Origin: JASFJH01 sp050117725
GTDB lineage: Bacteria > Pseudomonadota > Gammaproteobacteria > AKS1
DNA: 17,449 nt
NCBI GenBank assembly: GCA_050117725.1
Contig: JASFME010000019.1
Location: 1 to 17,449, forward strand
Direction: 5' to 3'
The notes below the pieces were generated by a model that made no database searches, was not told the origin of the DNA, and saw only the letters and a list, made by a program, of their open reading frames with translations. Numbering within the stretch: position 1 is the stretch's first letter; every line of letters begins with the position of its first letter. The translations under genes were made by a program, and so were the position numbers. This document shows, piece by piece, positions 1 through 6,610 of this stretch.

Positions 1-308
1 TGCAGGTGTGTGACGAATGCTTTTGTATTGTGAAAATTTCAACATGCTCATATGACCCCCTGAATAAAATATGGTACTGAACCCGGGCATTATCCCGATA
101 CACCTCGACTGCTTGACAGACAAAACAGGTATCAGGCCAGCCCCTGTCAAAGTTATAGTAAAATAAAGTCTAAATGAGCGTGACGGCCTGCAGTGTGAAC
201 CGGCGCACAAAACGGGCATTACATATCTTGCTGTTTTTATTGCTCATACAGCACTGCAGGCACCGCTAACGTGCCAGAATCAATGATCTCGATATTGGTG
301 AATGCTCC
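1..308. other. Non-coding region upstream of cpdA
   Basis: I find no convincing gene here. It is AT-richer than the rest of the window and contains a 7-bp inverted repeat: TTGACAG at 113-119 and CTGTCAA at 144-150, 24 nt apart. An inner ACAGG/CCTGT pair (125-129, 143-147) can form a competing stem. A TATAGT hexamer at 154-159 could be a -10 element, but no matching -35 lies 16-18 nt upstream. The TTGACA half at 113-118 has no good -10 at normal spacing. The region probably holds the cpdA promoter and leader, but I cannot place the start site. Confidence 0.4.
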
Positions 309-1094
309 ATGCCACAACGCCATTCGCGAACCGTTATCAATATCACCGACTGCCATATCGGCGGATGGCCCCCGCATCATGGCGGTGATCCGCGTGATAT
401 GCTGCGCGCTGTACTCAACGACATCCAGCACCAGGAGTCACCGGATCTGATAATTGCCAGTGGTGATCTGTCTGACACAGGCATGCGGGAAGACTACAGG
501 TGGTTAAAGGAGCAGCTGGACCGCTTCAGCTGCCCGGTGCTGGCCATCCCCGGCAATCACGATGACAGCGAGGAGATTGACGCGGTGTTCAATGCAGGAC
601 GTGGCATACTCAATGCCGGCTGCTCGTTCAACAACTGGCGGATCATACCGCTCGATACCTGCCTGCCCGGTGCGGAATCCGGCCTGCTCTCGACAGCCTC
701 GCTTGACGCACTCGATCAACAGCTTGGCCAATATCCCGACAAACCGACGCTGGTGACACTGCATCACCCGCCCGTGGCCATCGGCACGGCCTGGCTGGAT
801 GCAATGGGCCTGGAAAATGCCGACGAGCTGATGGCGGTGCTGGCAAACCATCCACAGGTGAAGCTCTTGCTGTGCGGTCATGTGCACCAGGCCGTTGATA
901 TGTATTACAAGGATATTCGTATCCTCATCAGCCCGGCCACCTGCCGGCAGTTCCTGCCCGGCAGTGATGCATTTGCCATCGACCCCGTCCCGCCCGGTTA
1001 CCGGCGGATAATACTCGACGAAAGCGGTATGATAGACACCGTTGTGAAACGTCTGGATGAACAAACCTGGTTGAATTGCCGGCGCGTATCCTGA
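309..1094 (+). CDS. cpdA: 3',5'-cyclic-AMP phosphodiesterase (CpdA-type metallophosphoesterase)
   Basis: Class III cyclic nucleotide phosphodiesterase, expected to hydrolyse cAMP to AMP in the cytoplasm and so damp cAMP-CRP signalling. The 261-residue product carries the full two-metal calcineurin-like signature: D14-x-H16, GDLSD (D53), GNHDD (N83, H84), LHHPP (H152, H153) and GHVH (H191, H193). Length is normal for CpdA (about 270). The first motif reads TDCHIGG rather than the common SDTHL, but the metal ligands are kept. No strong Shine-Dalgarno precedes ATG 309, though the start sits right before the first beta strand. The next gene begins 2 nt after the stop, so the two are probably cotranscribed. 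In E. coli cpdA also neighbours yqiB, whose DUF1249 family has a member at 2259-2729 here. A general metallophosphoesterase of other substrate is possible. Confidence 0.87.
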   Translation: MPQRHSRTVINITDCHIGGWPPHHGGDPRDMLRAVLNDIQHQESPDLIIASGDLSDTGMREDYRWLKEQLDRFSCPVLAIPGNHDDSEEIDAVFNAGRGILNAGCSFNNWRIIPLDTCLPGAESGLLSTASLDALDQQLGQYPDKPTLVTLHHPPVAIGTAWLDAMGLENADELMAVLANHPQVKLLLCGHVHQAVDMYYKDIRILISPATCRQFLPGSDAFAIDPVPPGYRRIILDESGMIDTVVKRLDEQTWLNCRRVS

Positions 1095-1096
1095 GC

Positions 1097-1534
1097 ATGG
1101 ATTACCGCGACGCACAATTACGTTTCGAATGCACCCGCTGCGGTGCCTGCTGTTGTGGTGACGAGGATCACTATATCGCCGTACGTGAACAGGACCTGCA
1201 GGCGATCTGCGACCACCTCGACATCTCGCTGGCCTGGCTGAAGCGTCGTTATATCGAGCACCTGACGCGCCATTACTATACCGTCCGGATCGGCGATGAT
1301 GGCCGCTGCGTGTTTCTCAACCGACAGGGCGATTGCCGTATCTACCCGGTCCGACCGGTGCAATGCCAGACCTATCCCTACTGGCCGGAAATCCTTGCCG
1401 ATAACAAACACTGGCATGCAGAGGCAAACCGCTGCGAAGGCATTAATCGCGGCAATATCGTACCGCTCGAACTGATCACCCGGGCTTTACGGCGACAACA
1501 ACAGTTTGAAAAGGATGAACCATGCGATACCTGA
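1097..1534 (+). CDS. YkgJ/CxxCxxCC-type zinc/iron-chelating domain protein
   Basis: A 145-residue cytoplasmic protein of the YkgJ-like cysteine-cluster family (UPF0153 type), whose members are thought to bind Zn or Fe-S through clustered cysteines. The exact reaction is unknown. The N-terminal cluster is C12-x2-C15-x2-C18-C19-C20. It is followed by C71, then C80 and C90 in the diagnostic GDCRIYPVRPVQCQTYP segment, and a last C113. The family pattern (CxxCxxCC, then C-x(n)-CxxY-xxRPxxCxxYP) is complete. I chose ATG 1097, two nt after the cpdA stop. An in-frame TTG at 1076 would overlap cpdA and has no support. The 3' end overlaps the next gene by 13 nt, implying translational coupling. Confidence 0.85.
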   Translation: MDYRDAQLRFECTRCGACCCGDEDHYIAVREQDLQAICDHLDISLAWLKRRYIEHLTRHYYTVRIGDDGRCVFLNRQGDCRIYPVRPVQCQTYPYWPEILADNKHWHAEANRCEGINRGNIVPLELITRALRRQQQFEKDEPCDT

Positions 1535-1977
1535 GGGCCTGTGTCGCGATATTTTTCTGCATTGCCAGCCTGTTACTGATCGGTTGCGGGGAAAACCAGG
1601 ATGAACTGGCCATCAAGAACAATATCATCAGCATGGCGCAGGCGGTTGAACAACATGATACCGACGCCTTCATGCAGCATATCGCCGGAGATTACCGGGA
1701 CGGCCACGGCCGGGATAAAAATGCGGTTCGGCAATTACTCGAGCACTATTTTGATTATAACGAGCAGATAAACCTTATCATCAGCAGTATGGAAATCGAA
1801 TTCAGTGAGGAAGAGAATACGGCGGTGTCACGGTTACGCGTACTGACAACGGGAGGGGAAGGGAAACTGCCCGAACGTGGCCGTCTGAATGAAGTGCGCA
1901 GTCAATGGCGCAAACAAAAAAACACCTGGCACGTCACGCGCGCCAGATGGCGGCCAGTGCTGCTACAAATGAACTGA
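1522..1977 (+). CDS. Small lipoprotein with probable NTF2/SnoaL-like fold
   Basis: A 151-residue exported lipoprotein. Residues 1-21 are a signal peptide ending in the lipobox L-I-G-C22. The +2 residue is glycine, so outer-membrane sorting is likely. The mature part starts with a helix (ELAIKNNIISMAQAVEQHD) and has the outline of an NTF2-like domain: helix, 'DTDAFMQHIAGDYRDGHGRDK', another helix, then beta strands ending in a W-rich segment (TWHVTRARWRPV). This is the layout of DUF4440/SnoaL-type proteins, but I recognise no catalytic residues. It overlaps the YkgJ-type gene by 13 nt and is the last gene of the cpdA cluster. The stop codon lies inside a short palindrome (1974-1989) shared with the convergent gene. 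Confidence 0.75.
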   Translation: MRYLRACVAIFFCIASLLLIGCGENQDELAIKNNIISMAQAVEQHDTDAFMQHIAGDYRDGHGRDKNAVRQLLEHYFDYNEQINLIISSMEIEFSEEENTAVSRLRVLTTGGEGKLPERGRLNEVRSQWRKQKNTWHVTRARWRPVLLQMN

Positions 1978-1989
1978 TTGCTCAATCAG
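1974..1989. repeat. Short palindrome covering two convergent stop codons
   Basis: CTGATTG at 1974-1980 and CAATCAG at 1983-1989 are perfect reverse complements separated by 2 nt. The TGA of the lipoprotein gene (1975-1977, plus) and the TGA of the acidic 64-residue protein (1982-1984, minus) both fall inside it. There is no U tract, so it is not a classical terminator. It may simply punctuate the two convergent transcripts. Confidence 0.45.
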
Positions 1990-2176
1990 GTCCATCCACA
2001 AGACGAAAATCGATTTCCGAGAAGTCATCGGTATCATCCCACTCATTGCCCCACTGGTCTGAGAGAATGACACCCTGATGAATGCCCTCGAAACCGGGTA
2101 TGTCCTCGATCTCCGCAGCATCGTTACTGTTTTCACCGGGAGACTGCTGTCCCGGTTTCTGTCGCGGTATTTGCAT
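1982..2176 (-). CDS. Small acidic hypothetical protein (64 aa)
   Basis: I do not recognise this family. The 64-residue product is strongly acidic in its second half (ILSDQWGNEWDDTDDFSEIDF) and has no signal peptide or membrane segment. I favour this frame over an overlapping 76-codon minus-strand frame (1963-2193) because a textbook ribosome binding site, GGGAGG, lies 6 nt upstream of the ATG. It sits 82 nt downstream of the DUF1249 gene on the same strand and is probably its operon partner. The C-terminal DDF..IDFRLVD pattern looks like a peptide that could bind a basic partner, but no function can be assigned. Confidence 0.62.
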   Translation of the reverse strand: MQIPRQKPGQQSPGENSNDAAEIEDIPGFEGIHQGVILSDQWGNEWDDTDDFSEIDFRLVDGPD

Positions 2177-2219
2177 ATCACACCTCCCGTCAAGGAAACG
2201 TCAAACTAATATCCGCTCA

Positions 2220-2242
2220 CGGCATTACCGCCCGGCATGCCG
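2220..2242. repeat. Small inverted repeat between DUF1249 and 64-aa genes
   Basis: CGGCAT (2220-2225) and ATGCCG (2237-2242) can pair across an 11-nt GC-rich loop. There is no U tract on either side that would make an intrinsic terminator. It could act as an mRNA processing or stability hairpin between the two minus-strand genes. Confidence 0.3.
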
Positions 2243-2258
2243 AAAAACAATCACATTC

Positions 2259-2729
2259 TCAATAACATCCCTGGCATGAAAACACCTGCTCATCCTCTGG
2301 CGTGGGCAGGAGAACATGTCCAAGCGCGAGGCAATCCTCCATCCAGCGTGCCGCATACCTGTTTAACTGCCACTTAATATCGCGTCCCAGTTCATGGTAA
2401 CGCGTATGGCTACGGGCATGCGCCGGCCCTTCTCCATCATTGTGTGCAATCACCTCGGTCACCTTTGCATCATGGTAAATGCGCAACCATAAATCCGGCG
2501 CTGCGACATGCGTTTCACCCACCGGCACATGGTGTGTCAACACGATCACCGAGGTATAGGGGGTATGTTCGAGTACTCGCAAGTGTAAATCCGGCACGCC
2601 ATCTATCCTGCTGCTCGCAGTCTCATCTATTCCTGGCAAGTCCGGAATCAATTGTGTAACAAGCAGGTAATTCACCTCGTGCAATCTGTACAACTCCGCA
2701 CCGTGATGCTTACCGATGGTATGACTCAT
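2259..2729 (-). CDS. DUF1249 (YqiB-like) protein
   Basis: A 156-residue cytoplasmic protein of the DUF1249/YqiB family. Function is unknown; in E. coli yqiB lies directly next to cpdA. Family hallmarks visible are an N-terminal LYRLHEVNYLLVTQLIPDL helix (family form ...ENY..L..LlP), a central E-x-x-x-YT segment (EHTPYTSVIVLTHHV) and the strand-turn LWLRIYHDAKVTEVIAHN, the most conserved part of the family (YHDA.maEV). The C-terminal tail ends CQGCY, a CxxC pair that I do not recall as typical. A GGGG stretch about 6 nt upstream of the ATG is an acceptable ribosome binding site. Together with cpdA on the opposite strand it preserves a neighbourhood known from enterobacteria, in rearranged orientation. 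Confidence 0.85.
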   Translation of the reverse strand: MSHTIGKHHGAELYRLHEVNYLLVTQLIPDLPGIDETASSRIDGVPDLHLRVLEHTPYTSVIVLTHHVPVGETHVAAPDLWLRIYHDAKVTEVIAHNDGEGPAHARSHTRYHELGRDIKWQLNRYAARWMEDCLALGHVLLPTPEDEQVFSCQGCY

Positions 2730-2967
2730 GTACTACCCCGTACTTTTTACAACGTGAACAAACCTAATCATCGATCACGATCCGTTTGTCGTCAAACAGA
2801 AAAATCCGCCAGACTCCCCCTATCCCGAAAGCGGAAAAAATTCTGTTCTGGAATGAAGGGGTTGCAGACATTTTGTGAAGAAAATTCGCCTGTCCCGGGC
2901 CAGGTATAGCCGTGCCCGCATGGCGGCGAACATCCTGCCCGGTGTGACGAGCATGAACAAAAAAACG

Positions 2968-2996
2968 TTCACGACAGACCACCTCATCAGTACAAT
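2968..2996 (+). promoter_or_regulatory. Sigma-70-type promoter for the 231-aa lipoprotein
   Basis: TTCACG (2968-2973, 4/6 to TTGACA), a 17-nt spacer, then TACAAT (2991-2996, 5/6 to TATAAT). Transcription would start near 3003, about 19 nt before the ATG at 3022, with AGGGG and GAAG stretches in between. This rules out the longer frame that opens at 2875. The rest of 2730-2967 holds no gene I can support; it must also contain the minus-strand promoter of the DUF1249 gene. Confidence 0.6.
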
Positions 2997-3021
2997 AGAT
3001 GCAGGGGCTAGAAGTGTGTTG

Positions 3022-3717
3022 ATGATTACAGAAAAAATCCGCTATGTCATTATTGCCTGTGCCGTCCTGCTAGTGGGTGCCTGCAGCACGACAACGCCGG
3101 ACAAGCAACAGGACCTGTCATATCTCGCCAAAACTGATATTGATACGGTTGTTGATATTCACCGGCAACGCAGCAATGCGCTGCTGGCACAGTTGGTCGG
3201 CAAACTCTACAAACGTAATCCCCGGTTTTGCAAAGTAAAAGGTCTGTCTCTGGCTGTTTGTATCAAACGCGCCAGGACTATCAAGCAGGCTGATTGGCAG
3301 GCCATTCTCGGCGACTGCTCCGGTAGTGGCTGTATAAAGCTGGCCTTTACCGATGAATTCGCCGGCGATCGTGTTCTCGCGTTGGCTGTCGGGCTACGCA
3401 GCATGCTTGACGCGGCCTACGATCATAAACAGGAATTCTTCCTCACAGATGAACTCGACCCGCAAAAGCTCTACAACTCGGCACGCAACATCGAGATCAC
3501 CGTATGGCGGCTGGCACACCGGCGAGATAGTCACGGGCAACCCTATCTACTGACCGACAGCCTGGATGAAGGTGTACGTAATCTCAGCTATGAACGCCTG
3601 TTCGGCAAACTGATCTCCCTGCAGGATACCCTGGCAATGATCATCGCGGAACGTGATAACCGGCTGATCAAAAATGTTATCCAGCGGCTCGCCACCGCGG
3701 TGTTTCTACCGATATAG
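3022..3717 (+). CDS. Conserved uncharacterised lipoprotein (231 aa)
   Basis: Residues 1-20 form a signal peptide with lipobox V-G-A-C21 followed by serine, so a lipid-anchored, outer-membrane-sorted protein is expected. The mature domain is mainly helical. It carries four cysteines (C70, C80, C99, C104) that could form two disulfides in the periplasm, and a segment DELDPQKLYNSARNIEITVWRLAHRRD that looks like a conserved core. I have the impression that similar lipoproteins occur in other gammaproteobacteria, but I cannot name a function. ATG 3022 is chosen over the frame start at 2875 because the promoter lies between them and the signal peptide begins here. The gene converges with the rhodanese gene, with 21 nt between stops. 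Confidence 0.78.
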   Translation: MITEKIRYVIIACAVLLVGACSTTTPDKQQDLSYLAKTDIDTVVDIHRQRSNALLAQLVGKLYKRNPRFCKVKGLSLAVCIKRARTIKQADWQAILGDCSGSGCIKLAFTDEFAGDRVLALAVGLRSMLDAAYDHKQEFFLTDELDPQKLYNSARNIEITVWRLAHRRDSHGQPYLLTDSLDEGVRNLSYERLFGKLISLQDTLAMIIAERDNRLIKNVIQRLATAVFLPI

Positions 3718-3738
3718 GCTGACAAGCAGCGGCAACAT

Positions 3739-4620
3739 TCAGCGTGCCGTTCTCCCCTTCACCAGTGGCAGACCAGGCTGCCGGGCATATTCGGCCATCG
3801 AGCCGTCATACAGTTTGACCTTTTCGTAACCCAGCCCGCGCAGGGTCAGGTAGCTTTGCGCGGCACGGTGACCGGACCGGCAATACAGGTACACGGGGGC
3901 AGTCTTGTCCCCGGCGCCCGCAGCCGTCAGACTTGCCATCAGTGTTGGCGTCGGTTTTGGTACAAAGCCCCGCTCGAAATCGACACTATCCTGCCAGGAC
4001 CACAGCCGCGCCCCCGGAATATGACCGCTACGTTTCGCGCGCGGATGGCCAAGATATTCTTCAGGCGAGCGCACATCCAGCAGGCTAACCGACTGTTCGC
4101 CTGAAACGCTGACAATATCTTCGAGCCCGGCCTCGTTAGCACGTCCCTGTCCATTCGATGCGTAGCTTACCGAACGCCTTTTGGTCGCATTGTTGTCGAC
4201 GTTATGGCCCGCCAGTAGCCACTGCACTAGACCACCACGCAGCACCGAGACACTCGGGTGACCGATACGTTCGAGTTCCCAGAACAGGCGACCGGCATTC
4301 AGCCCCGCCATATCGTCATAAATCACAACATGACTGTCACGCGAGATTCCCACGATACCGAGTAATTTCACCAACTGCTCGTCGGGAATACGTACCGACA
4401 CCTTGTCCTTCTTGCGCGACATGACGAGATTGCCGTAGCCAAGCCGGACCGCTCCCGGGATGTGGTAGCGGAGGTATTGTGGATCGTCCGTCATATCGAC
4501 GACCACGACATTGGCATCATTCAGCCTTTTGGCCAGCCAGTCAGGCTCGACATATACAGGAGCAGCCCACCCCGGTTGGGCAACCATCAGGCTGGCAAGA
4601 AACAGGATTATTCTGTACAT
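3739..4620 (-). CDS. Secreted two-domain rhodanese (thiosulfate/3-mercaptopyruvate sulfurtransferase)
   Basis: Sulfurtransferase that moves sulfane sulfur from a donor such as thiosulfate or 3-mercaptopyruvate to an acceptor via a cysteine persulfide. The 293-residue product starts with a signal peptide (MYRIILFLASLMVAQPGWA, cleavage near A19/A20), so it should act in the periplasm. It has an N-terminal inactive rhodanese domain (about 22-140, with YDDMAG at the loop position and no cysteine) and a catalytic C-terminal domain (about 165-290). The active loop is C247-R-S-G-H-R-A. The CRSGHRA loop differs from the CG[ST]GVT loop of MST enzymes and the CRKGVT loop of bovine rhodanese. Start 4620 has AGGTGGAG just upstream; an ATG at 4650 would lie within the -10 box. 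A periplasmic sulfurtransferase suits sulfur-oxidising metabolism, but that link is inference. Confidence 0.87.
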   Translation of the reverse strand: MYRIILFLASLMVAQPGWAAPVYVEPDWLAKRLNDANVVVVDMTDDPQYLRYHIPGAVRLGYGNLVMSRKKDKVSVRIPDEQLVKLLGIVGISRDSHVVIYDDMAGLNAGRLFWELERIGHPSVSVLRGGLVQWLLAGHNVDNNATKRRSVSYASNGQGRANEAGLEDIVSVSGEQSVSLLDVRSPEEYLGHPRAKRSGHIPGARLWSWQDSVDFERGFVPKPTPTLMASLTAAGAGDKTAPVYLYCRSGHRAAQSYLTLRGLGYEKVKLYDGSMAEYARQPGLPLVKGRTAR

Positions 4621-4648
4621 AGACTCCACCTTCAGCATATCGCGCTCC

Positions 4649-4676
4649 ATTATAACGACATGGCTGCGGCAGGAAA
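4649..4676 (-). promoter_or_regulatory. Promoter for the rhodanese gene
   Basis: On the minus strand a perfect TATAAT (4649-4654) lies 16 nt from TTTCCT (4671-4676, 3/6 to the -35 consensus). The predicted start is near 4642, giving a leader of about 22 nt with a good ribosome binding site before ATG 4620. The -35 is weak, which may mean an activator or a low-level promoter. Confidence 0.5.
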
Positions 4677-4757
4677 CAGTTAATTCCCGGAAAAAACGGC
4701 GCGCGCTGTTGTGGCAAGGGCTTCGACAGACGAAGTTATTGTGAGTTGCCCTGCACC

Positions 4758-5054
4758 TCAGAACAACTTGCAGGCCGGCCCGCCCTTGCTCGCCAGCACA
4801 CTGCGGATATCAGGGTGGTTCTGGAGTTTCGTCAAGATCCTTTCATACAGATCATCCGGGGTATTGCGGGCAAAAACCAGGTCAACAGAACCATCCTCAT
4901 TGGCACGATACGTTGCGTACTCTTCGCTACCGTCGAAGTTGAACAGGATATCGGTAACCGCTGCGTCCGCCTTGCCCAGGGCATCGGCCATCACATTGCT
5001 GCTGAACAGCAATGCCGCACATAATGCCAAAATGGTAATCGGATTTTTTGTCAT
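4758..5054 (-). CDS. Small periplasmic protein of unknown function (98 aa)
   Basis: I do not recognise the family. The first 23-25 residues are a clear signal peptide (KNPITILALCAALLFSSNVMA-DA). The mature part of about 75 residues is mixed alpha/beta, with DGSEEYATYRANEDGSVDLVFARNTPDDLYERIL and a C-terminal GGPACKLF holding its only cysteine. Such a lone C-terminal Cys could form intermolecular disulfides. The open frame begins at 5174, but ATG 5054 has GAGGTAG 6 nt upstream and starts the signal peptide. It is divergent from the MFS transporter and follows the rhodanese promoter region with no obvious coupling. Confidence 0.75.
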   Translation of the reverse strand: MTKNPITILALCAALLFSSNVMADALGKADAAVTDILFNFDGSEEYATYRANEDGSVDLVFARNTPDDLYERILTKLQNHPDIRSVLASKGGPACKLF

Positions 5055-5091
5055 TATCACTACCTCTACAATCCATTTTCCTGATGCGAAC

Positions 5092-5119
5092 AGTATATGA
5101 CCTGACCGGCCAACAGCAA
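5092..5119 (-). promoter_or_regulatory. Promoter for the 98-aa periplasmic protein
   Basis: On the minus strand TATACT (5092-5097, 5/6) is preceded, 16 nt away, by TTGCTG (5114-5119, 3/6). The predicted start is near 5085, which gives a leader of about 31 nt. I found no comparable plus-strand promoter for the divergent MFS gene in 5055-5213. Confidence 0.45.
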
Positions 5120-5213
5120 ACTGATACTGACAGCGCTCAGAACGCACCGCTACCTTCCAGCACCCGGCCTGCAAATATTGCCTTTACGCCGGCTTTGCTG
5201 CATGGTCAACATT

Positions 5214-6500
5214 ATGGCTACCAGCGTAAATCAACCTGCACCGAACAGGCGTGAGATACTCGCCTGGGCCATGTATGATTTCGCCAACTCCGGCTACACC
5301 ACCGTCGTCCTGACAACCCTGTTTAACAGCTATTTTGTCAGTGTCATTGCCGCGAGTTACGATAGTCACGCCACCGCAGTCTGGACGCTGGTGATCGCCA
5401 TCAGTAACCTGCTGGTACTGCTCAGCGCGCCACTGCTGGGCGCCATTGCCGACAAGTATGCGTGGAAAAAACGCATGTTGTTCGCCTCCACGATGGGCTG
5501 CATTGTTGCCACCGCATTACTTTCCCTGCCGGGCGCGGGCGACCTGTGGCTGGCAGCCGGACTGATACTGCTTTCCAATTTCATGTTTGGCACCGGCGAA
5601 AACATGATCGCAGCGTTTATCCCTGAACTGGCACGCAATGAACGCGTTGGCCGCCTGTCCGGATTCGGCTGGGCAGTCGGTTATGCCGGCGGCGTGCTGG
5701 TCCTGTTAGGCTGTCTCTGGTATGTCAACCAGGTTGAATCAAGTGGCGGCAGTATTGATGCCGCCATACATGGCAGCATGATAATTACAGCCGTCTGTTT
5801 CCTGCTGGCCGCAACGCCCACGCTGATATGGTTACGCGAACGCGCCACGCCTTCGACTGACATACATACCCACTGGTTCAAAGATGGTTATACCCGGCTT
5901 GGACAAACCCTGGTCAGACTGCCACAGCTACCCGACCTGCGCCGCTTTATGCTGGCCCTGATCGTCTTTACCAGCGGTATTTACACCGTTGTGATACTTG
6001 CCGGCATTTATGCCGAGCAGGTCCTTGGCATGGGAACGGCAGACATCATCAGGCTCATTATTATTGTCAACATCACAGCGGCCATAGGAGCGTTTGTCTT
6101 CGGCCATCTGCAGGACTGGATTGGCGCTATTCACACCCTGTCGCTGACGCTGCTTATCTGGATTACGGCTATCGTCATGCTGGTCATCGACCTCAGCCTG
6201 TTTAACATCGCAGCACATTTAATCGGTCTGGCACTCGGGGCATCCCAGGCCGTCGGCCGCGCACTCATTGCCTGTTTCACCCCGCCGGCACGGCAGGGTG
6301 AATTTTTCGGTCTGTGGGGGCTGGCGGTCAAGCTGTCTTCAATTATAGGCCCGCTCACCTATGCCCTCATGATCACGCTGGCAGGAGGCAAACATGAACC
6401 GGCACTGCTGGCCACGCTTGGCTTTTTCGTCGTCGGCCTGTTGATACTCTGGCGTGTCGATGTCACACGCGGGCAACAGGCGGCAACACAGGCATACTAG
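5214..6500 (+). CDS. MFS transporter, UMF1 (Atg22-like) family
   Basis: An inner-membrane secondary transporter of about 428 residues with roughly twelve hydrophobic helices. The N-terminal motif AWAMYDFANSGYTTVVLTTLFNSYF matches the family signature (W.lYDfANSa...tv...). It marks the UMF1/Atg22-like branch of the major facilitator superfamily rather than sugar or drug exporters. The cytoplasmic loop after helix 3 (GAIADKYAWKKRM) is the equivalent of MFS motif A. Substrate is unknown; in eukaryotes Atg22 exports amino acids from vacuoles. ATG 5214 is chosen; 5202 (ATG) and 5178 (TTG) are in frame but no clear ribosome binding site separates them. A strong terminator follows. Confidence 0.85.
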   Translation: MATSVNQPAPNRREILAWAMYDFANSGYTTVVLTTLFNSYFVSVIAASYDSHATAVWTLVIAISNLLVLLSAPLLGAIADKYAWKKRMLFASTMGCIVATALLSLPGAGDLWLAAGLILLSNFMFGTGENMIAAFIPELARNERVGRLSGFGWAVGYAGGVLVLLGCLWYVNQVESSGGSIDAAIHGSMIITAVCFLLAATPTLIWLRERATPSTDIHTHWFKDGYTRLGQTLVRLPQLPDLRRFMLALIVFTSGIYTVVILAGIYAEQVLGMGTADIIRLIIIVNITAAIGAFVFGHLQDWIGAIHTLSLTLLIWITAIVMLVIDLSLFNIAAHLIGLALGASQAVGRALIACFTPPARQGEFFGLWGLAVKLSSIIGPLTYALMITLAGGKHEPALLATLGFFVVGLLILWRVDVTRGQQAATQAY

Positions 6501-6555
6501 TGTGGAGGAGTGAACAGCATGATAACTCCGGACACCTGATACTTGTCCTTTACGT

Positions 6556-6587
6556 AAAAAAGGCGCAGATTTCTCTGCGCCTTTTTT
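6556..6587. terminator. Bidirectional Rho-independent terminator
   Basis: A perfect 14-bp inverted repeat: AAAAAAGGCGCAGA (6556-6569), loop TTTC, then TCTGCGCCTTTTTT (6574-6587). The GC core GGCGCAGA is followed by a U tract on both strands, so it can end both the MFS transcript (plus) and the phosphoribulokinase transcript (minus). Confidence 0.93.
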
Positions 6588-6610
6588 ATTTGCCTCGCTG
6601 GTGGTTCGCG

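Noticed and set aside
504..1115. 203-codon minus-strand open frame
   Set aside because: Antisense to cpdA, whose metal-binding motifs are all intact.
2875..3021. N-terminal extension of the 231-residue lipoprotein
   Set aside because: The promoter (2968-2996) lies inside it and it would bury the signal peptide.
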